64,000 bases of DNA from Anarhynchus alexandrinus. Lineage: Eukaryota > Chordata > Aves > Charadriiformes > Charadriidae. The position numbers and the translations under genes are program-made. The notes below the pieces were generated by a model, which had not been told where the DNA came from, did no database searches, and saw only the letters and a program-made list of their open reading frames with translations. Positions 10,801 to 24,000 of the stretch are shown one piece after another; position 1 is the first letter of the stretch; each line of letters starts with the position of its first letter. The stretch lies in the NCBI GenBank assembly GCA_008711295.1, contig VUYV01000041.1, positions 2,148,288-2,212,287 on the forward strand. The letters run 5' to 3'.

Positions 10801-13800
10801 GGCCAACACATGACTGCCAAGAAGCAAGCAGCTTTGCCTAGGACACTGTTATTTTTTGGTGGCTGCTGAAATGTTCTTTTGAATTCTGGATATCTGGCCA
10901 GGAGGTAAACCGGCCCTGAAGGTGCATTGACTCTTTACAGAGCTTCACCTTCCGTACGACTGTCCTGAGAACAGCCCGGATAGACTACAGAGCCGGATCC
11001 GTCACCTTGTGGTGATTTCTTATGTAGCATATTCTGGTTTTCCACTGTGTGATGCTGAGATTGTTGGTGTAATTTGCTTCAACGTGTACTTTTTTTTCTT
11101 TGCGCATTAAGTAGAATCCTAAATCAAGATGACATGGGAGACAAATGAGAATAATTCTAATTATCTCTGGGGTTTCAAAGTGGAAAATTAAATTGCAGTG
11201 GTAAATATTTGACTTCAGCACTTGCCTCTGGACCCTTTCACCCACTCTATTTTCAAGATTAACCTATGCTTCATATTTTCACTTCTGTCATTTGATGATG
11301 TACTCAGTATCTTTAACTCAAAGAAAATCTTTGGCAAACATAAATGGAACTCTTTGCTGGCTTAATTAGTTCAGCATATTAGCCTGTAATTCCAACAATT
11401 AATTCTAGTTCCATCATTATTCTTTTTAAAAATCTTTCTTCTTGGATTTCACTGAAAATGGATTTGGAAACAAATGACTATTCCTTTTACATTGTGTCTC
11501 AATTGAATAATAACTTAAATTCCCTGCTTCTTTCATTCAAGGATCTGAAAATATTTTCCAAATGTTGATGCAGAAAACACTAAATCCCTCATTGATGAGG
11601 GGATTACTGTTATCTTCAGATAAAGAAACTGAGGCACAGTGAGGCTAATTACTAGGATTATTTTGTTAGATTGATGTCATCCAAAAACTGGATAAACACT
11701 TAGTCCAAACAAAAAATGAGCATGAGTTGGAGCTGTAGTGGAATTTAAAAACCAGTCACATACAATTGAATAAATCTGTGTGAAATTACTAATTTCCACA
11801 TCATAAAATTAATTTAACCAGAAATAATTTCAGGTTGCTATATATTTGTAGGCATGAGACAAATCCTGTTGATGTCTTGAATATGCAACTCCCTGTCAAG
11901 GCAGCAATATTACTTGAAACTACATTGAAACAGTATTTGAAAAATGAAGTATTCTAAAACCCATTCAGACCTGTCAATGTTAAGCTTTCTGTTCAATTTC
12001 AGTTTGAGCCCCAGCACATTCTTGATGATGCCGTTAATTACAGGACCAGACGCTGGTTTTGTTCTGAGGATGCCTACTTCATTCAGTTCACAGAACAGAC
12101 AATATCAAAGGAATTAAAAAAAAAAAAACAACAAACAACTGTTTTCACTATTCTTTAGTTCCCTGTAGGATCCTTCTTGTCCCTCATCCAGGGGATGCAT
12201 TGAAGATAAAATTTGTTCTGTTCAGAATCCTTCCAATTTGTCCCCACAGTGCTCTCTCTCTCTCCCCTTCCCAGAACTTATCAGATAGAGAAATGCTACC
12301 CGTTCCTTTCTCAGATGCGGAATGCAGAAATATTTCAATTAGAATTTGAAAAGAATTGGTGAACGTGCCAGTGGTTCAAAGCTGTCCGGGCGGTAGGTAG
12401 CCCTTTGGCGGTGTTGTACGGGGCAGATCACGGAGCAAACCTTCCCATAGCAGGAGGGCCCTCCCTTACACTTCAGACTGTGAAATCAAAGAAGGTGCCC
12501 TTCCCCTCTTCCTTTTTAATTTTGGAGACAGTGACACAGACAAGTATTCTATAGAAACTTAATTGAGCACGGTGCTGACACAAATTTATTCTAGTCTCAT
12601 ATATTGAAAGCTTTAGTCTGCTTTCAATGGTAAGGAAAAGCCCACCCAAACTACTATAATACATAAAACAAGATGCAATTTACTTTGCAATTAGCTTTAT
12701 ACTTTTTTCTGTGCAATTACTGGAGACGTTTAGATATGAGCTTTCTTATTTACAAGCAGATTTTAACTAAAGAGTTTAATTATATGCTAAAAGAAAAATG
12801 TTTTCTCCAATGTTTTCTTCTGAAACCTGTATTGAATACTTAATGCTCTGTTTATGAGAGTAAAATCTGCTGCTATGGATACAGTGAGGTCAACATTTCA
12901 ACATTATTATTTTACAGTGCTGTGTTAAAGGATGTGGTAGAATAATATTTTTGTTGCAACAAAAATATCTTAGAAAGTGTAATGTATTTTAAATTCATAT
13001 GTAAAGCATTATATTTCATATTTCTCTTTTAAATATAGGAATTATAACAAGGTCCAGACTGGCAGCACTGAAGAAACACCTCACCTGTAATAAAACTTTA
13101 CTTCCATTTTCACCTGATGCTATAGAATGTTTTACAAATATTAATTAAGCTGCACAAAAGTCCTGTGATAATCCTCAAGGTGACCCCAAAAAGAAAAAGA
13201 AAGGTTTTGTACTTTTTACAAAGCATAGGGAAAGACTGAATAGCTTTTCCAAAAGAGCTGCAATTTTCTACTTGTTCCGTGTAAAAGAAAAATGAGTAAT
13301 GTCAATTTTTATCTCTCCTGCTTTTTGAAGAACTGCAGAACAATAAATTCTTTTAATTGAAAGAATAAGGCTAAGGAATATCTCCTCCAAACTGGCTGTT
13401 AGGCAGTTGAGTTAAATAACCATTCTAACCCAGTTCTAAAATTGTCTTGCAAAAATACCTTCCCTATCAATTACTCAGTTTTTACTTTCTTTTTATCGTT
13501 GTATCATAATCCTTCTAATTTTCTTACTGCCTACAGAATTCCAGAAAAGGCTACACAGAATAAAAAATAGCACAACTTTTAAAAAGCTACATATAACACA
13601 AATACATAGTCTTCCTTCTTTTATAGGACTAAAGAAAAATAGCAGAAAACCTAACCCCATTTCTTCCTGTTACTGATCACATTTAAGATACTTATTGTGC
13701 TGAATCTTTTACCCCCCTCTCTCCTTCCATAAAAGAAACTTCACTGGTAAACTGGGTAACATTTCTCTGAAAAGCACAAGCCAAAGTAAATCTGCAATTT

Positions 13801-14298
13801 CCAAACAGCTCAAAATATTTTATGATTTCATCACTGGGCTACAGCACAGTGAGAGCCTGACTGAAGCGAGAGGGGCTGGCGTTTCAACCCAATAGTTTAT
13901 TTTTCACAGAAACTGAACCCAGGAAGGGTAACTGAGTCCTGAATTTTCACAGAAGCACTCCCGCCCAAACGCCTTGGGGTTTTTGCTGTTTGATGCAAAC
14001 AAATTATTGCAGCTATCAAAGTGCCTGGCCTTGTGGTGTGAGCAAAACCAAAGGGCCATGAGCTCTCAGTCCTGAATCTTACTGCACTCTCCTGTGTGGC
14101 TTTGTTCAATCGACTCACTTTTTCATGTCAAATTCCCCATCTCTCACACTGGACACACATATGTCCTCAAGTGGTTCTTGTTAGGACTCAGTAGGGTTTC
14201 TTCAGTGCTTTAAAATAATATTTACAACATTGACAACGTAAGTAGAGGTCTTCTTAGCATTTCAGAATGATGTCCAAAAATGTTCTATATAGTACCAT
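7900..14298. other. Intergenic region between the CFAP54 3' end and the NEDD1 promoter
   Basis: About 6.4 kb with no exon I can support. It contains a stretch open on both strands at about 8901-9439, a short TAT-type microsatellite (10181-10200), a CT run (12251-12264) and scattered A or T runs. No CR1 copy was recognised here. Confidence 0.55.
10181..10200. repeat. TAT/ATT microsatellite
   Basis: Plus strand reads TATTATTACTATTATTATTA, a short interrupted trinucleotide repeat. Confidence 0.8.
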
Positions 14299-14304
14299 TT
14301 TATT
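14299..14304 (-). promoter_or_regulatory. CFAP54: Candidate CFAP54 poly(A) signal (AATAAA)
   Basis: TTTATT on the plus strand is AATAAA on the transcript strand, the first canonical hexamer about 630 nt past the CFAP54 stop. Variant ATTAAA signals occur closer, at 14705-14710, 14728-14733 and 14737-14742, so a shorter 3' UTR of about 200-250 nt is also possible. Confidence 0.4.
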
Positions 14305-14932
14305 TTTCAAACTGGCTTTTTTTTTCCAGACAAATGCTTTGAAATTATGGAGACATCTGAACGATCATTTTTACCCTCAACAACCTGTGATGTGTTTTTC
14401 TTTAACAAAAGATAGGAAAATCTGAAATGCTAGTTTACAAATAGAAGTGTAAAAGAACAAACTCAGTGAAGATTTTAGGCCAAAAAAAAATTCTGAACCT
14501 CAAAAATAAAACCAACTCTTGATAACTGCAGAAGCAATTAAAAACTTGCTGATCAGAATAAAACTTCAGGAAAAAAGCAGAATCTATTAGCAGATGCTAG
14601 AAGGCTACAAGCCTGTTTAGGTTTTCTAAATAATAAGAAATTATTGAAAAGCTAGAAACCCCCAACAAACTCACTTAATTATAGATGACTGAATAAATAA
14701 ATTTTTTAATCCTCTTAAGAAACTACTTTTAATACTTTTAATTCCTAACAATGTATCTTAATTTTAAAAGCTATTAATTTTAAAATAATTAGAAATAAGC
14801 TAAAAATTAAAATTATGAAACACATTAGGAGCCAAACCCTGGTGTGATTAATGAGGTTGTTTCATTAACAACAGAACTTATGTCTAAATATATAGCACTC
14901 AGCAACTGATTAAGTTATTGCAAAGATAGCAT

Positions 14933-15052
14933 TTAGTGAAACAAAGAAATGATCCAATTGAAAAGACTTTCTTCAGATATTGTACATCCATTGGCAGGAT
15001 CAAACATATCTTCCAAACTTGCTATTGATTGCAAAGTAACATCAAATGGGAT
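14933..15052 (-). CDS. CFAP54: CFAP54 terminal coding exon w29 with stop
   Basis: Begins after TTTTTTTTCAG with [20 protein letters not shown] and ends [11 protein letters not shown] followed by TAA (14935-14933). The coding part is 40 codons including the stop, phase 0, matching w28. The 3' UTR continues to lower coordinates. Confidence 0.87.
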   Translation of the reverse strand: MPFDVTLQSIASLEDMFDPANGCTISEESLFNWIISLFH

Positions 15053-18000
15053 CTGAAAAAAAACAGGAAGAAAAAAAAAGCCCAAATAAATAACTTCATT
15101 AAGCTTACAGGTACCAAAAAGTACATATATACAAATAGGTCCCTATTAAAGCCAGATTTCTGACCTACAAACAATGAGTAAGTCAGAAATGCTGATTGCC
15201 TTAATATAAATTTGTTATTAATGACATCTCTTGCAGAAAACTAGAAGAATAGGATTAAGGGGTGGAAATTTCTGTGAACAGTCTTGCTCACAAAGTTTCT
15301 CCTGATTGTCGGTAGGTAAAATGAAGATATCAGACAAGAGCAGCAAGAATGATTAGTAATTTGGAAGGCTTTTCCTAAGATGAGAAGTTGAAAGAATTGA
15401 GCTAACTGTAAACGGTGAAACAGAGGGCAATGATAAACTGGTTTGTATGTCAATTGGACATGGAGATCTATTTAGCTGATTTACATAGCAGGGAAAACTA
15501 ACTAAAGGAAGAGAAGCTTGGAACAGGCTATCTAGGGAGGTTAATTTTTAATGCAATTATTTTATTTATAAACTTAAGATTGGGACTCCCAAACTCTATA
15601 CTTTATTATCTCCCTCAAAAATATAGCTATTAATTAAATAGCTTTAAAAGCAAGCCGGCTGATCAATTTTTATTATTAAAACATAAACAGTGAAATAATT
15701 TTAGATGAATAATTCAATAAAAATGCACTTTTCCCAGTTAGAAATATAATTCAGTGCTGAATCAAAAGCACCATAAGACACAAGAACAGAAAAAAGACAA
15801 TCAAAGAAGAGAAGCTGGAAACATGATAGGAGTTAAAGTGTGACAGCTCAGAGAATGAGAAAACAAATACTACAAATTAGAACTGAATTTGTCCAATTAA
15901 TTCACAAGAAGACAAGCAACAAAGAAGTGTGTGGTGGGGAAATATGATGTAAAACTACATATAAGCAATGTATCTGCTGCCTTCTCCTGCATGTTTAAAA
16001 ACAAAGGGAACGCGCTATCCTATGGTATACATCATCCCACTCTGAGCTTTCCACTTTTAGCCCAGATGTGGGTAATGCACATATACAGCTTATTTGAAAG
16101 TTTGGAAATACTAGTTAGAAATATGCTGTATGTAATGAAGTGCTGAACACTCCACAAGTTCTGTTGGCTTCAGAGAAGAATGAAGATACTCAGCATCTTG
16201 AAGGATTGGGCTTTGCTTGCTCAACTAAATCTGCCATAGCTAATCTTATTTTAGTTTGAAGTCTCCATCTGAAACTTTGAGATGAAAAGCCCATTGTTCC
16301 ACCTGTTGAAATATTTTAGTTTGTTGTGGCATTTAGCCAGAATAAAACAGAGCAGTTAACATCATATTCTTACTGGAAAGACACCCCTAAATCTGCTCCC
16401 TCACTTTCATCATAGACCCAAAGAAAGAAGCAGGCAAAGTGAGGAGGGATTCATGAGAATTTAAAAGAGGTCCAGGAGGTCCATGTGATTCTAAGGAAGC
16501 TTGGCTGTACCTTTCCCTAGGTATCTGTCAAATCTCTCTACCATGGAAGATATTTCAGTGGGACTGTGAAAAGTATAGCTTTGCAAAATGAATGCCTATA
16601 TATTTTGATGGATTGATAAAGCCAGATTGAGTGATGTGAAGGTCTGGGAGTCATTTGGGAGAGACCTTCAGGATGGATAACAAGGGGTGGCAACAATGGC
16701 ACAATATGTATAAAACAGAAGCACGTACTCCTAGGTACCAGACCGCAGGATGAACTGGACAGCATTACAGATTCTCTCTTCTATAATAGGCCCCTAGCCA
16801 AACTGTTCCCAGACAAAACTAAGGATTCTCTTCTGGTCAGAAGAGCTACCTGACTGGAAAAGAAGAGTATAGTGGATGCCTTATCCATTATCGTTCCATT
16901 GTGACCAATTACAGGCAAGAGGTTTGAGGATTAGTGGGGGGTTGATATGTTACGGTGGATTCCAAAATCTTCCTTGGGGTTCCTTGAGCCCTGGCAGCGG
17001 TGGTCCTCTCCTGATCCCCCTAGAGTGGCTGAGAACACTGAACAGTAATGCTGCCCGCTATGGGCCAGTTCCCGTTGTCTCCTCTGGGATAATGACTACA
17101 ACTGGGTAACAAGATGAATACAACAGCATGGACTAAAAAATGGCAGGCTATCTCTAAGGACATGTCATGGGCAAGGCAGAGAAAGCTAAAGAAAACAGAA
17201 AGAAAGCCTGAATAACTGTAAAAAATACGGGGATGGAAGGAAATTGCATTTGGCAATTGCATCATGGAAATTCACTGGACTCTGTATAAACAATGACCAG
17301 AGAATGGTGGATAAACCAGATGAATCCATTGTGAGCGAGATTCATTTTTAATACATTTTTGTATGTATAAAAAGGTGACTCTAATGAACAGTGAAGATAT
17401 TCACAGTTAGTAATCATGCACATGGGTATTTTATTTGTAAAGATGAAAAAATAAAGCCCAAACAGAAAGCTCAACAAATGTATGAGAAAAAAATGGGAAG
17501 ATACTTAGTGGTATAATCCATGTTTCAGTTTAACTGAACAGTTGTTTTATTTTAGAAAACGGATTCTTACCGTTAATGAGAATAGCATACCTCAGTTAAT
17601 GGCAAGCACAGGGCTGGAACAACAGACAGCAGTGCTCTAACTTCTGATAAACACCTTTTAGCCATTTCCTAATGGTATAAAACAAGAAAAAACTAATGCT
17701 GTACCATCAGTCTCCTCTGATAAGCTAACAGATGGCTTGGCTTTACAGAATTTTTCAGAACAATCAAGTTTTAGGTTATTCTAGTTGAATTCACAGCAAA
17801 ATAAACCTTAGCTGATGAATATAAATTTTCTGCAACACAAATAGTTGTGTTTGCTGTACAAACACAAGTGCCCAAACCTTGCAGTTTCTACTGAGGCAAA
17901 ATTGCCCCTGGCTCAGGTATTAAATCCAGTGAGCAAGCATACTTTTGCTACGTGTTTACTGAAGACATTCTAAACAAACACTCTGACAAGATGATATTTA

Positions 18001-21000
18001 TACATGTATAATGCATGGCGTGTTAATCTTATTAGTATTCTAACCATTGTTTTTCCAATTACTGACATATATTAATGAAAATTTGAGCAAAACCCTTCAG
18101 GTAATCAGAAACACCCACTAACGGACAGAGCTGTCTACCCTCCTGAAAACACTGTGATTGGCCAAAACATCATTTGTTCTCCAAGCTGGTCAAAATACAG
18201 CCTCGTAATAATGGCACAGTGCACAACTGTCACTGTTTCACAGCATCCATCAGACAAAATGACAGCCTCTACATCATTAATCATTTCATATAATAGATAT
18301 AAGGAGAATCCTGTCACATGATAAATGTCTCCCACTTTGAAAATAAACGTCTATTTTGCCTTGGCATTTATCAAGCAGCAGTTATGCTGTGGCAACGTTC
18401 TATTCCAATGACATTATCTCAAACAGACCACATGGAAAATTCTGAAATTACCTCTTTTGTGTGTGCATGTGGGGGGAGTTATTTGGTTGCAGACCATATT
18501 CAGCCTTGCTAATAAAAAGAAAAGAGGAAGGTGGCATAGAGAAAATGAAAATAAATTCACTGCCAGTTTTAGTCCTCTCTGAATAATGTTATTAGAAGGT
18601 TCTTATTTCAGAAACCATCACTGCCCATTTTGCATTGAAGATGTGTAACTGATTTTTAAAAAGCACTTTTGGGTTGATCTCCATGCTAATTTAACACTAT
18701 GCCAAGCATTTTCAGATGTAGATTACTATAAATTAGGCATCAATTTTCAAATCTATGTACCTGAAGATGTAGCCTTTATTTTCAACTGGAAGGTTGAAGA
18801 TGCCTGATTTTTTTGTAAAGTGACAAGCAATAATAAGGAAAAGAAAAAGTTAAAAATTAAATGAAAAATGAAAATATTTCAACATTTCTTGAAAGGGTTG
18901 GGGAAGCTTAATTTTTATGTTGCCTTCCAAGTTACCTGTCATTTATTTATCCAAAACAGACATTTTAAATAAAAGACTGTCAGACATATTTTAGAGCAGA
19001 ACTGTTCTTACTTACTTCTGTTTTTTCATCAAGATGCACTTTTGTGACATTCACTTCAGGTTTTTTTGAAGGAATTATTTTCAAAGTTTCACTTTGTTCA
19101 AGAAAACTTGTAGGTTCTGAAGCTGAAGACAAGCTTTTAGAACTTTGCATCAACATTTCAACGTGCTCCTTCAGATTAGATAATTTCTCCCGTAAAGAAA
19201 TAATTCTGAAAGAAAACAAGATTTTTCATTATTGCTGTTATAAAAGAACAATATTTGTTTTTTCAAGGTTATAATTAAACTGACCTAGCTTTTATTTCAT
19301 ATTGACTAGGTTCTACATTTTCTTTAATTTCAAGACTGATCTCATAATTTTACAAAAAGAAGTTTTCCATTAAAGAAAGGGGAATTTTGAAATGCGTAAG
19401 CTTTTTGCCTTAAAAAATGGTAAGGAGAAGTATTTTAAGTATGCCCCTCTAAGAAAAAATTTTCTTATCTAACCAGCACAAGGTGGGCTGACAACCTGGG
19501 TGCCAGGGGCTGCAATTCTTCTTGGCCCATTATTGCTTCCCCTCCGCCTGCTTAGCAGTTCCAAAAATTCTGGGGCTAGATGAATGCCAAGGAAGAAGTA
19601 ATGAAAAATGCCATAGGATGTAAAATGAAGGGCTGAGTCTGGGGCTACAACTGAGGAAAATTTCTTGCATGCTCAGAGTTGCAATATGGGATGGAGAAAG
19701 TAGCTGATCCAGTGAGAGAATGGGATTAACTGCTGGGACTGCTTCTTAGATTTGCTAGCATTTTCTTATGTTGCTATGTCGGTGTAATATAATTAGCATG
19801 TTACTCAGTTCTTTAAGAATCAAAACTAAAATGCTAATGTACTGAAAAGGCATATGTTTGGATAGGCTTAACGCTACGTACAACATCTTACAGCTTTTAT
19901 AGTGAAAAATCTCTGAAAAGCAAAAATGTATGCTTTTAAAGATTTACAGCTCTTCAATAATTTGTACTTTATTTTCTCTCATCCGCAATGGTTGACTGAT
20001 CTTTAATATAGCATGAAATAACAGGATAAAGTCAGTGATTATTTACCTAGTCAACGGAATCCACAAGTGGCCTGAAAACATAGACTTTGAACTGAAAATC
20101 TTGATGTTGCTAATCTTGACAGGCTTTGTATTATAAGCATAAAGCAGCAAAACCTGTGAAGGAGATGGAATAGCTTAGCTATAATGTAGTATAGTATAGT
20201 AGACCTGAGCTATTTCAGTGATACTAGATTATAATAACTATCAAATACAGTGTACTGATGAAGACTTAGACAACTGACTTTCAAAAAAGGGAGGAATGCT
20301 GCTGTGTATGAAGTTGTACTGTACTCAGGTTTTATAGGCATTAAAACAATTTAATTGTGGATATAATTTATATGAGTTTTAAAAATTAGTTATCTATACA
20401 GTCACCACCAAAATCCTAGTCTGGGCCTGATTCTGGTCAATCAGTCCCACTTATGGTCATGTCCAAAGTTCCATCTTCAGGTAGGCTGAACAGAGAGCTT
20501 TTACTGGATTTCCAAAGGCCCTGTGTAATTAGTTATATTTGCTTGTGCATGGCTGTCATCATACTAGGTTTAAATCCATGAAACATAACTCACCAATCTA
20601 ATAAAGCTGTATCAATATAAGAGCACAAGAAAATGAAATAGAATGTTCTCATCTTTCACTGAATTAATTTGCTATTATGATAAATTTGCTAAAGTAACCT
20701 GCAAAACTATATTGGAAAGTACATTATTTGCACTAACGTCACAGGGCTTCTATCAGCTTAATCACAGAGATCAAAGGAGTCTAGTAGAAATTTTGGCACT
20801 GATCTGCTATGCCAAAATTTTGGAGATCATGGATTTCTATTGCAGTAGCAAAAATCTTATCTACATGCTGTTCCCTTGTTTTAAAGTAAAACAAATTCCA
20901 TGTCCTAATCTTCTGCTTTCCTGCAACCCCGCGGTCTCTCTCATCTCTCATGTTTAGTCTGATTCCTTAGGGATATGAGGTTTACAAAATCCCATTTTCC

Positions 21001-24000
21001 CTATATATGTGTATCTTTGCTTTTCTGACAACCTCCCACCAAACGGTATTGTTTGAATGTATTGGTCAGCTATTGCTAGCCAAACATAACAGAGTTAAGA
21101 AACTTGAGAAGTGGGACCATGTAAACCTCATGAGGTTCAACAAGGCCAAGTTCAAGGTCCTGCACCTGGGTCAGGGCAACCCCCCATTATAGTCTGGGGC
21201 ATCAAGGAATTGAGAGCAGCCCTGCTAAGAAGGACTTAGGGGTACTGGTGGATGAAAAGCTGAACATGAGCCAGCAATGTTTGCTCACAGCCCAGAAGGC
21301 CAACCATATCCTGGGCTGCATCAAAAGAAGTGTGGCCAAAAGGTCAAGGGAGGTGATTCTGCCCCTCTACTTCACTCTGGTGAGACCCCCCACCTGGAGT
21401 ACTTCATTCAGCTCTGGAGTCCTCAGCACAGGAAAGACATGGACCTGTTGGAGCAGGTCCAGAGGAGGGCCACAAAAATGATCAGAGGGATGGAACACCT
21501 CTCCTATCAGGAGAGGCTGAGAGAGTGGGGGTTGTTCAATGTGGAGAAGAGAAGGCTCCGGGAAGACCCTATTGCAGTCTTTCAGTAATTAAAGGGGGCT
21601 TACAATAAAGATGGGGACAGACTTTTTAGCAGGACCTGTAGCGGTAGGACAAGGCGTAATTCTTTTAAACCAAGAGAGGGTAGAATCAGACTAGGTATAA
21701 CGGAGAAACTTTTTACAATGATGGTGGTGAAACACTGGCACAGGTTGCCCAGAGAGGTGGTAGATGCCCCATCCCTGGAGGCATTCAAGGTCAGGTTGGA
21801 CGGGGCTCTGAGCAAGCTGATCTAGTTGAAGATGTCCCTGCTCATTGCAGGGGGATTGGACTAGGTGACCTTTAAAGGTCCCTTCCAACCCAAACCATTC
21901 TATGATTCTAAGACATCAAGGACCTGTAAAAGGCATGAATACAACATGGCCTGGAAGCTCTATACGATCAACAAAGTCTGTCTTTGTCCTGCCACCAAAA
22001 ACCTGTCCGGGCATTCTGTTTGTCCTGCATAGCAGGTTTGTGGCAAAGTATATATATAGCTCCCAGCTGTCTGGCTTTCCAATCAACATATGTGTAATTC
22101 AATAAGAAGCTGATCATTCAGAACACAAATATCCATTGGAAATGAGACTTAGTTTGTTCCAATAGCTAAGGAACTGCTTTGGTGTAGTTATACCTTAGTC
22201 TCTGCATCATTTGATGGCTTTGCCAGTGAAGGAATGTACCACTGAATGTTAATTTCCTTATTTGAAGCATTTGCTGCCCTACTGTCCATCTGACTGTCTA
22301 CTTCTTGGATGACAGAAACCGGAGAAGGTATTCTTACACATGTCATCTTTGACGTAATTCCAGTAATTTCAAGAGACACCTGAAACACAAAAGAAAGATT
22401 TAATTTTTTTTTTCTAGTGTAACATGCAAAATCTGCTATAATCTAGTGTCTACTAGAATGAGAATGATTTTCACGCCTGCACAAATACATGCTTATTTAA
22501 ATAAACAGGTAATTTTAAAAGGTGTCCATTTTACCAAGTTAAGGCTTTTCAAAGTTCACATGATGAGACGTTTCTAAAGGTAATGCAAAGGACCTCTGGG
22601 CTGACTTAGAGACACCTGCAGTAACAATGTTACCTTTGACTTAGCATCCTTACAGCGTTATGTTTTTTGCTAAAAGATATTATTTGACATGCGGACCATA
22701 CAAAACTCAGTGCGGAAAAAGTAATTTGTCTGCTATACATATTGATAATTAAAATAGAAATCTGAATGCTAGACTAATGGTTTATTGATGTTTACCTATT
22801 TGTTTTCTCCTTAGCTGTGCGACTAACAAAGGGTGATACCTACTGAAAACTCAGTCATTTAATTTGTGAGGATTTGTCATATGTCATATTTACTAAAATA
22901 TATATGAACATTAGCAGGCTATTCATCAGATAGTTACTGTTTGGCCATCATTTACCAGGGGAGCAATGGAGGAATTCTGTCAACCAACATTCATTCATGA
23001 ATAAAAAACCTTTTACAAAATTGTAAAATATTTGATTTAAAGGCTGAACAGCACCATACCATTTCTACTTTTTGAAGTGTTACGCAGATCTGCAAAGAAT
23101 AGATGAGGCCAAACAATGACATTTTGAATGTTCATTGCTGAGAAAAAAATGGAGAATTTTACCCACTATATTTTCAGAAAAGACAGTTCATGACTGGTAC
23201 AGGGCAGTAAATCTAGGTGAGCAGAAGATGGATTTTTCACAGTGATATAATCTTACTTCATAAAGCCAGTTCCCATCCCGCATCAAAATATAGTAGAAGT
23301 GAAGATAAAGATGAAATCATGCATGCATGCATGCATGAATTTGAACATATGGATATGCCTTCAGTATAGCCTGGGACTATTAATTGGGAATGATCCATGC
23401 CACATACACTCTAAACACTGGGGCAGTGATAACAGTGGCCATAACCCATGGTATGCCACAAGATCTGCATGGATCACCCACCTACTACAAGGTTCTTCCA
23501 CATTCAGGATCTTCATTTCGGCCAAGAATCACCCACTATCCTGCTAGCATGGAGTGTGAACAAAATTATGAGAAAACACATATATGGAAGTGGGAACAAC
23601 CTAATTTATGCCGTGCCCCTGAACTAGAGTTCTTAAAAGTCCATTTTATGATATATATTTCTTTCTAAAATGTGTGGTATGCTTTCTTTTTCACTGAAGT
23701 GCATCTTTTGTTATTTATATCATATTGAATCTTTTTGAGAAACGATATTCCAACTGCTGTTGTCAAACTGGAGGGTTGCTGAATTATATACATAAATATT
23801 TATCTATTCAACTTTCTCAAAAACCTGAAAACAACAAACTGTCTTAGTTAAGCATTCCCAGTCCTACATATTATCATGGAGTGGAATAAAAAACAAGCAT
23901 GCAAAATGTAACAGGGCACACAATTTTAATTATAACCTTCTTAATGTAATTTGGATTCTTTGTTCAGCAGAGCTGAAAAAAACTTTGAGTCAAAAATAGA

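Noticed and set aside
21248..21588. Open frames that look like real peptides
   Set aside because: They are the tail of CR1 ORF2 in two frames, separated by a frameshift.
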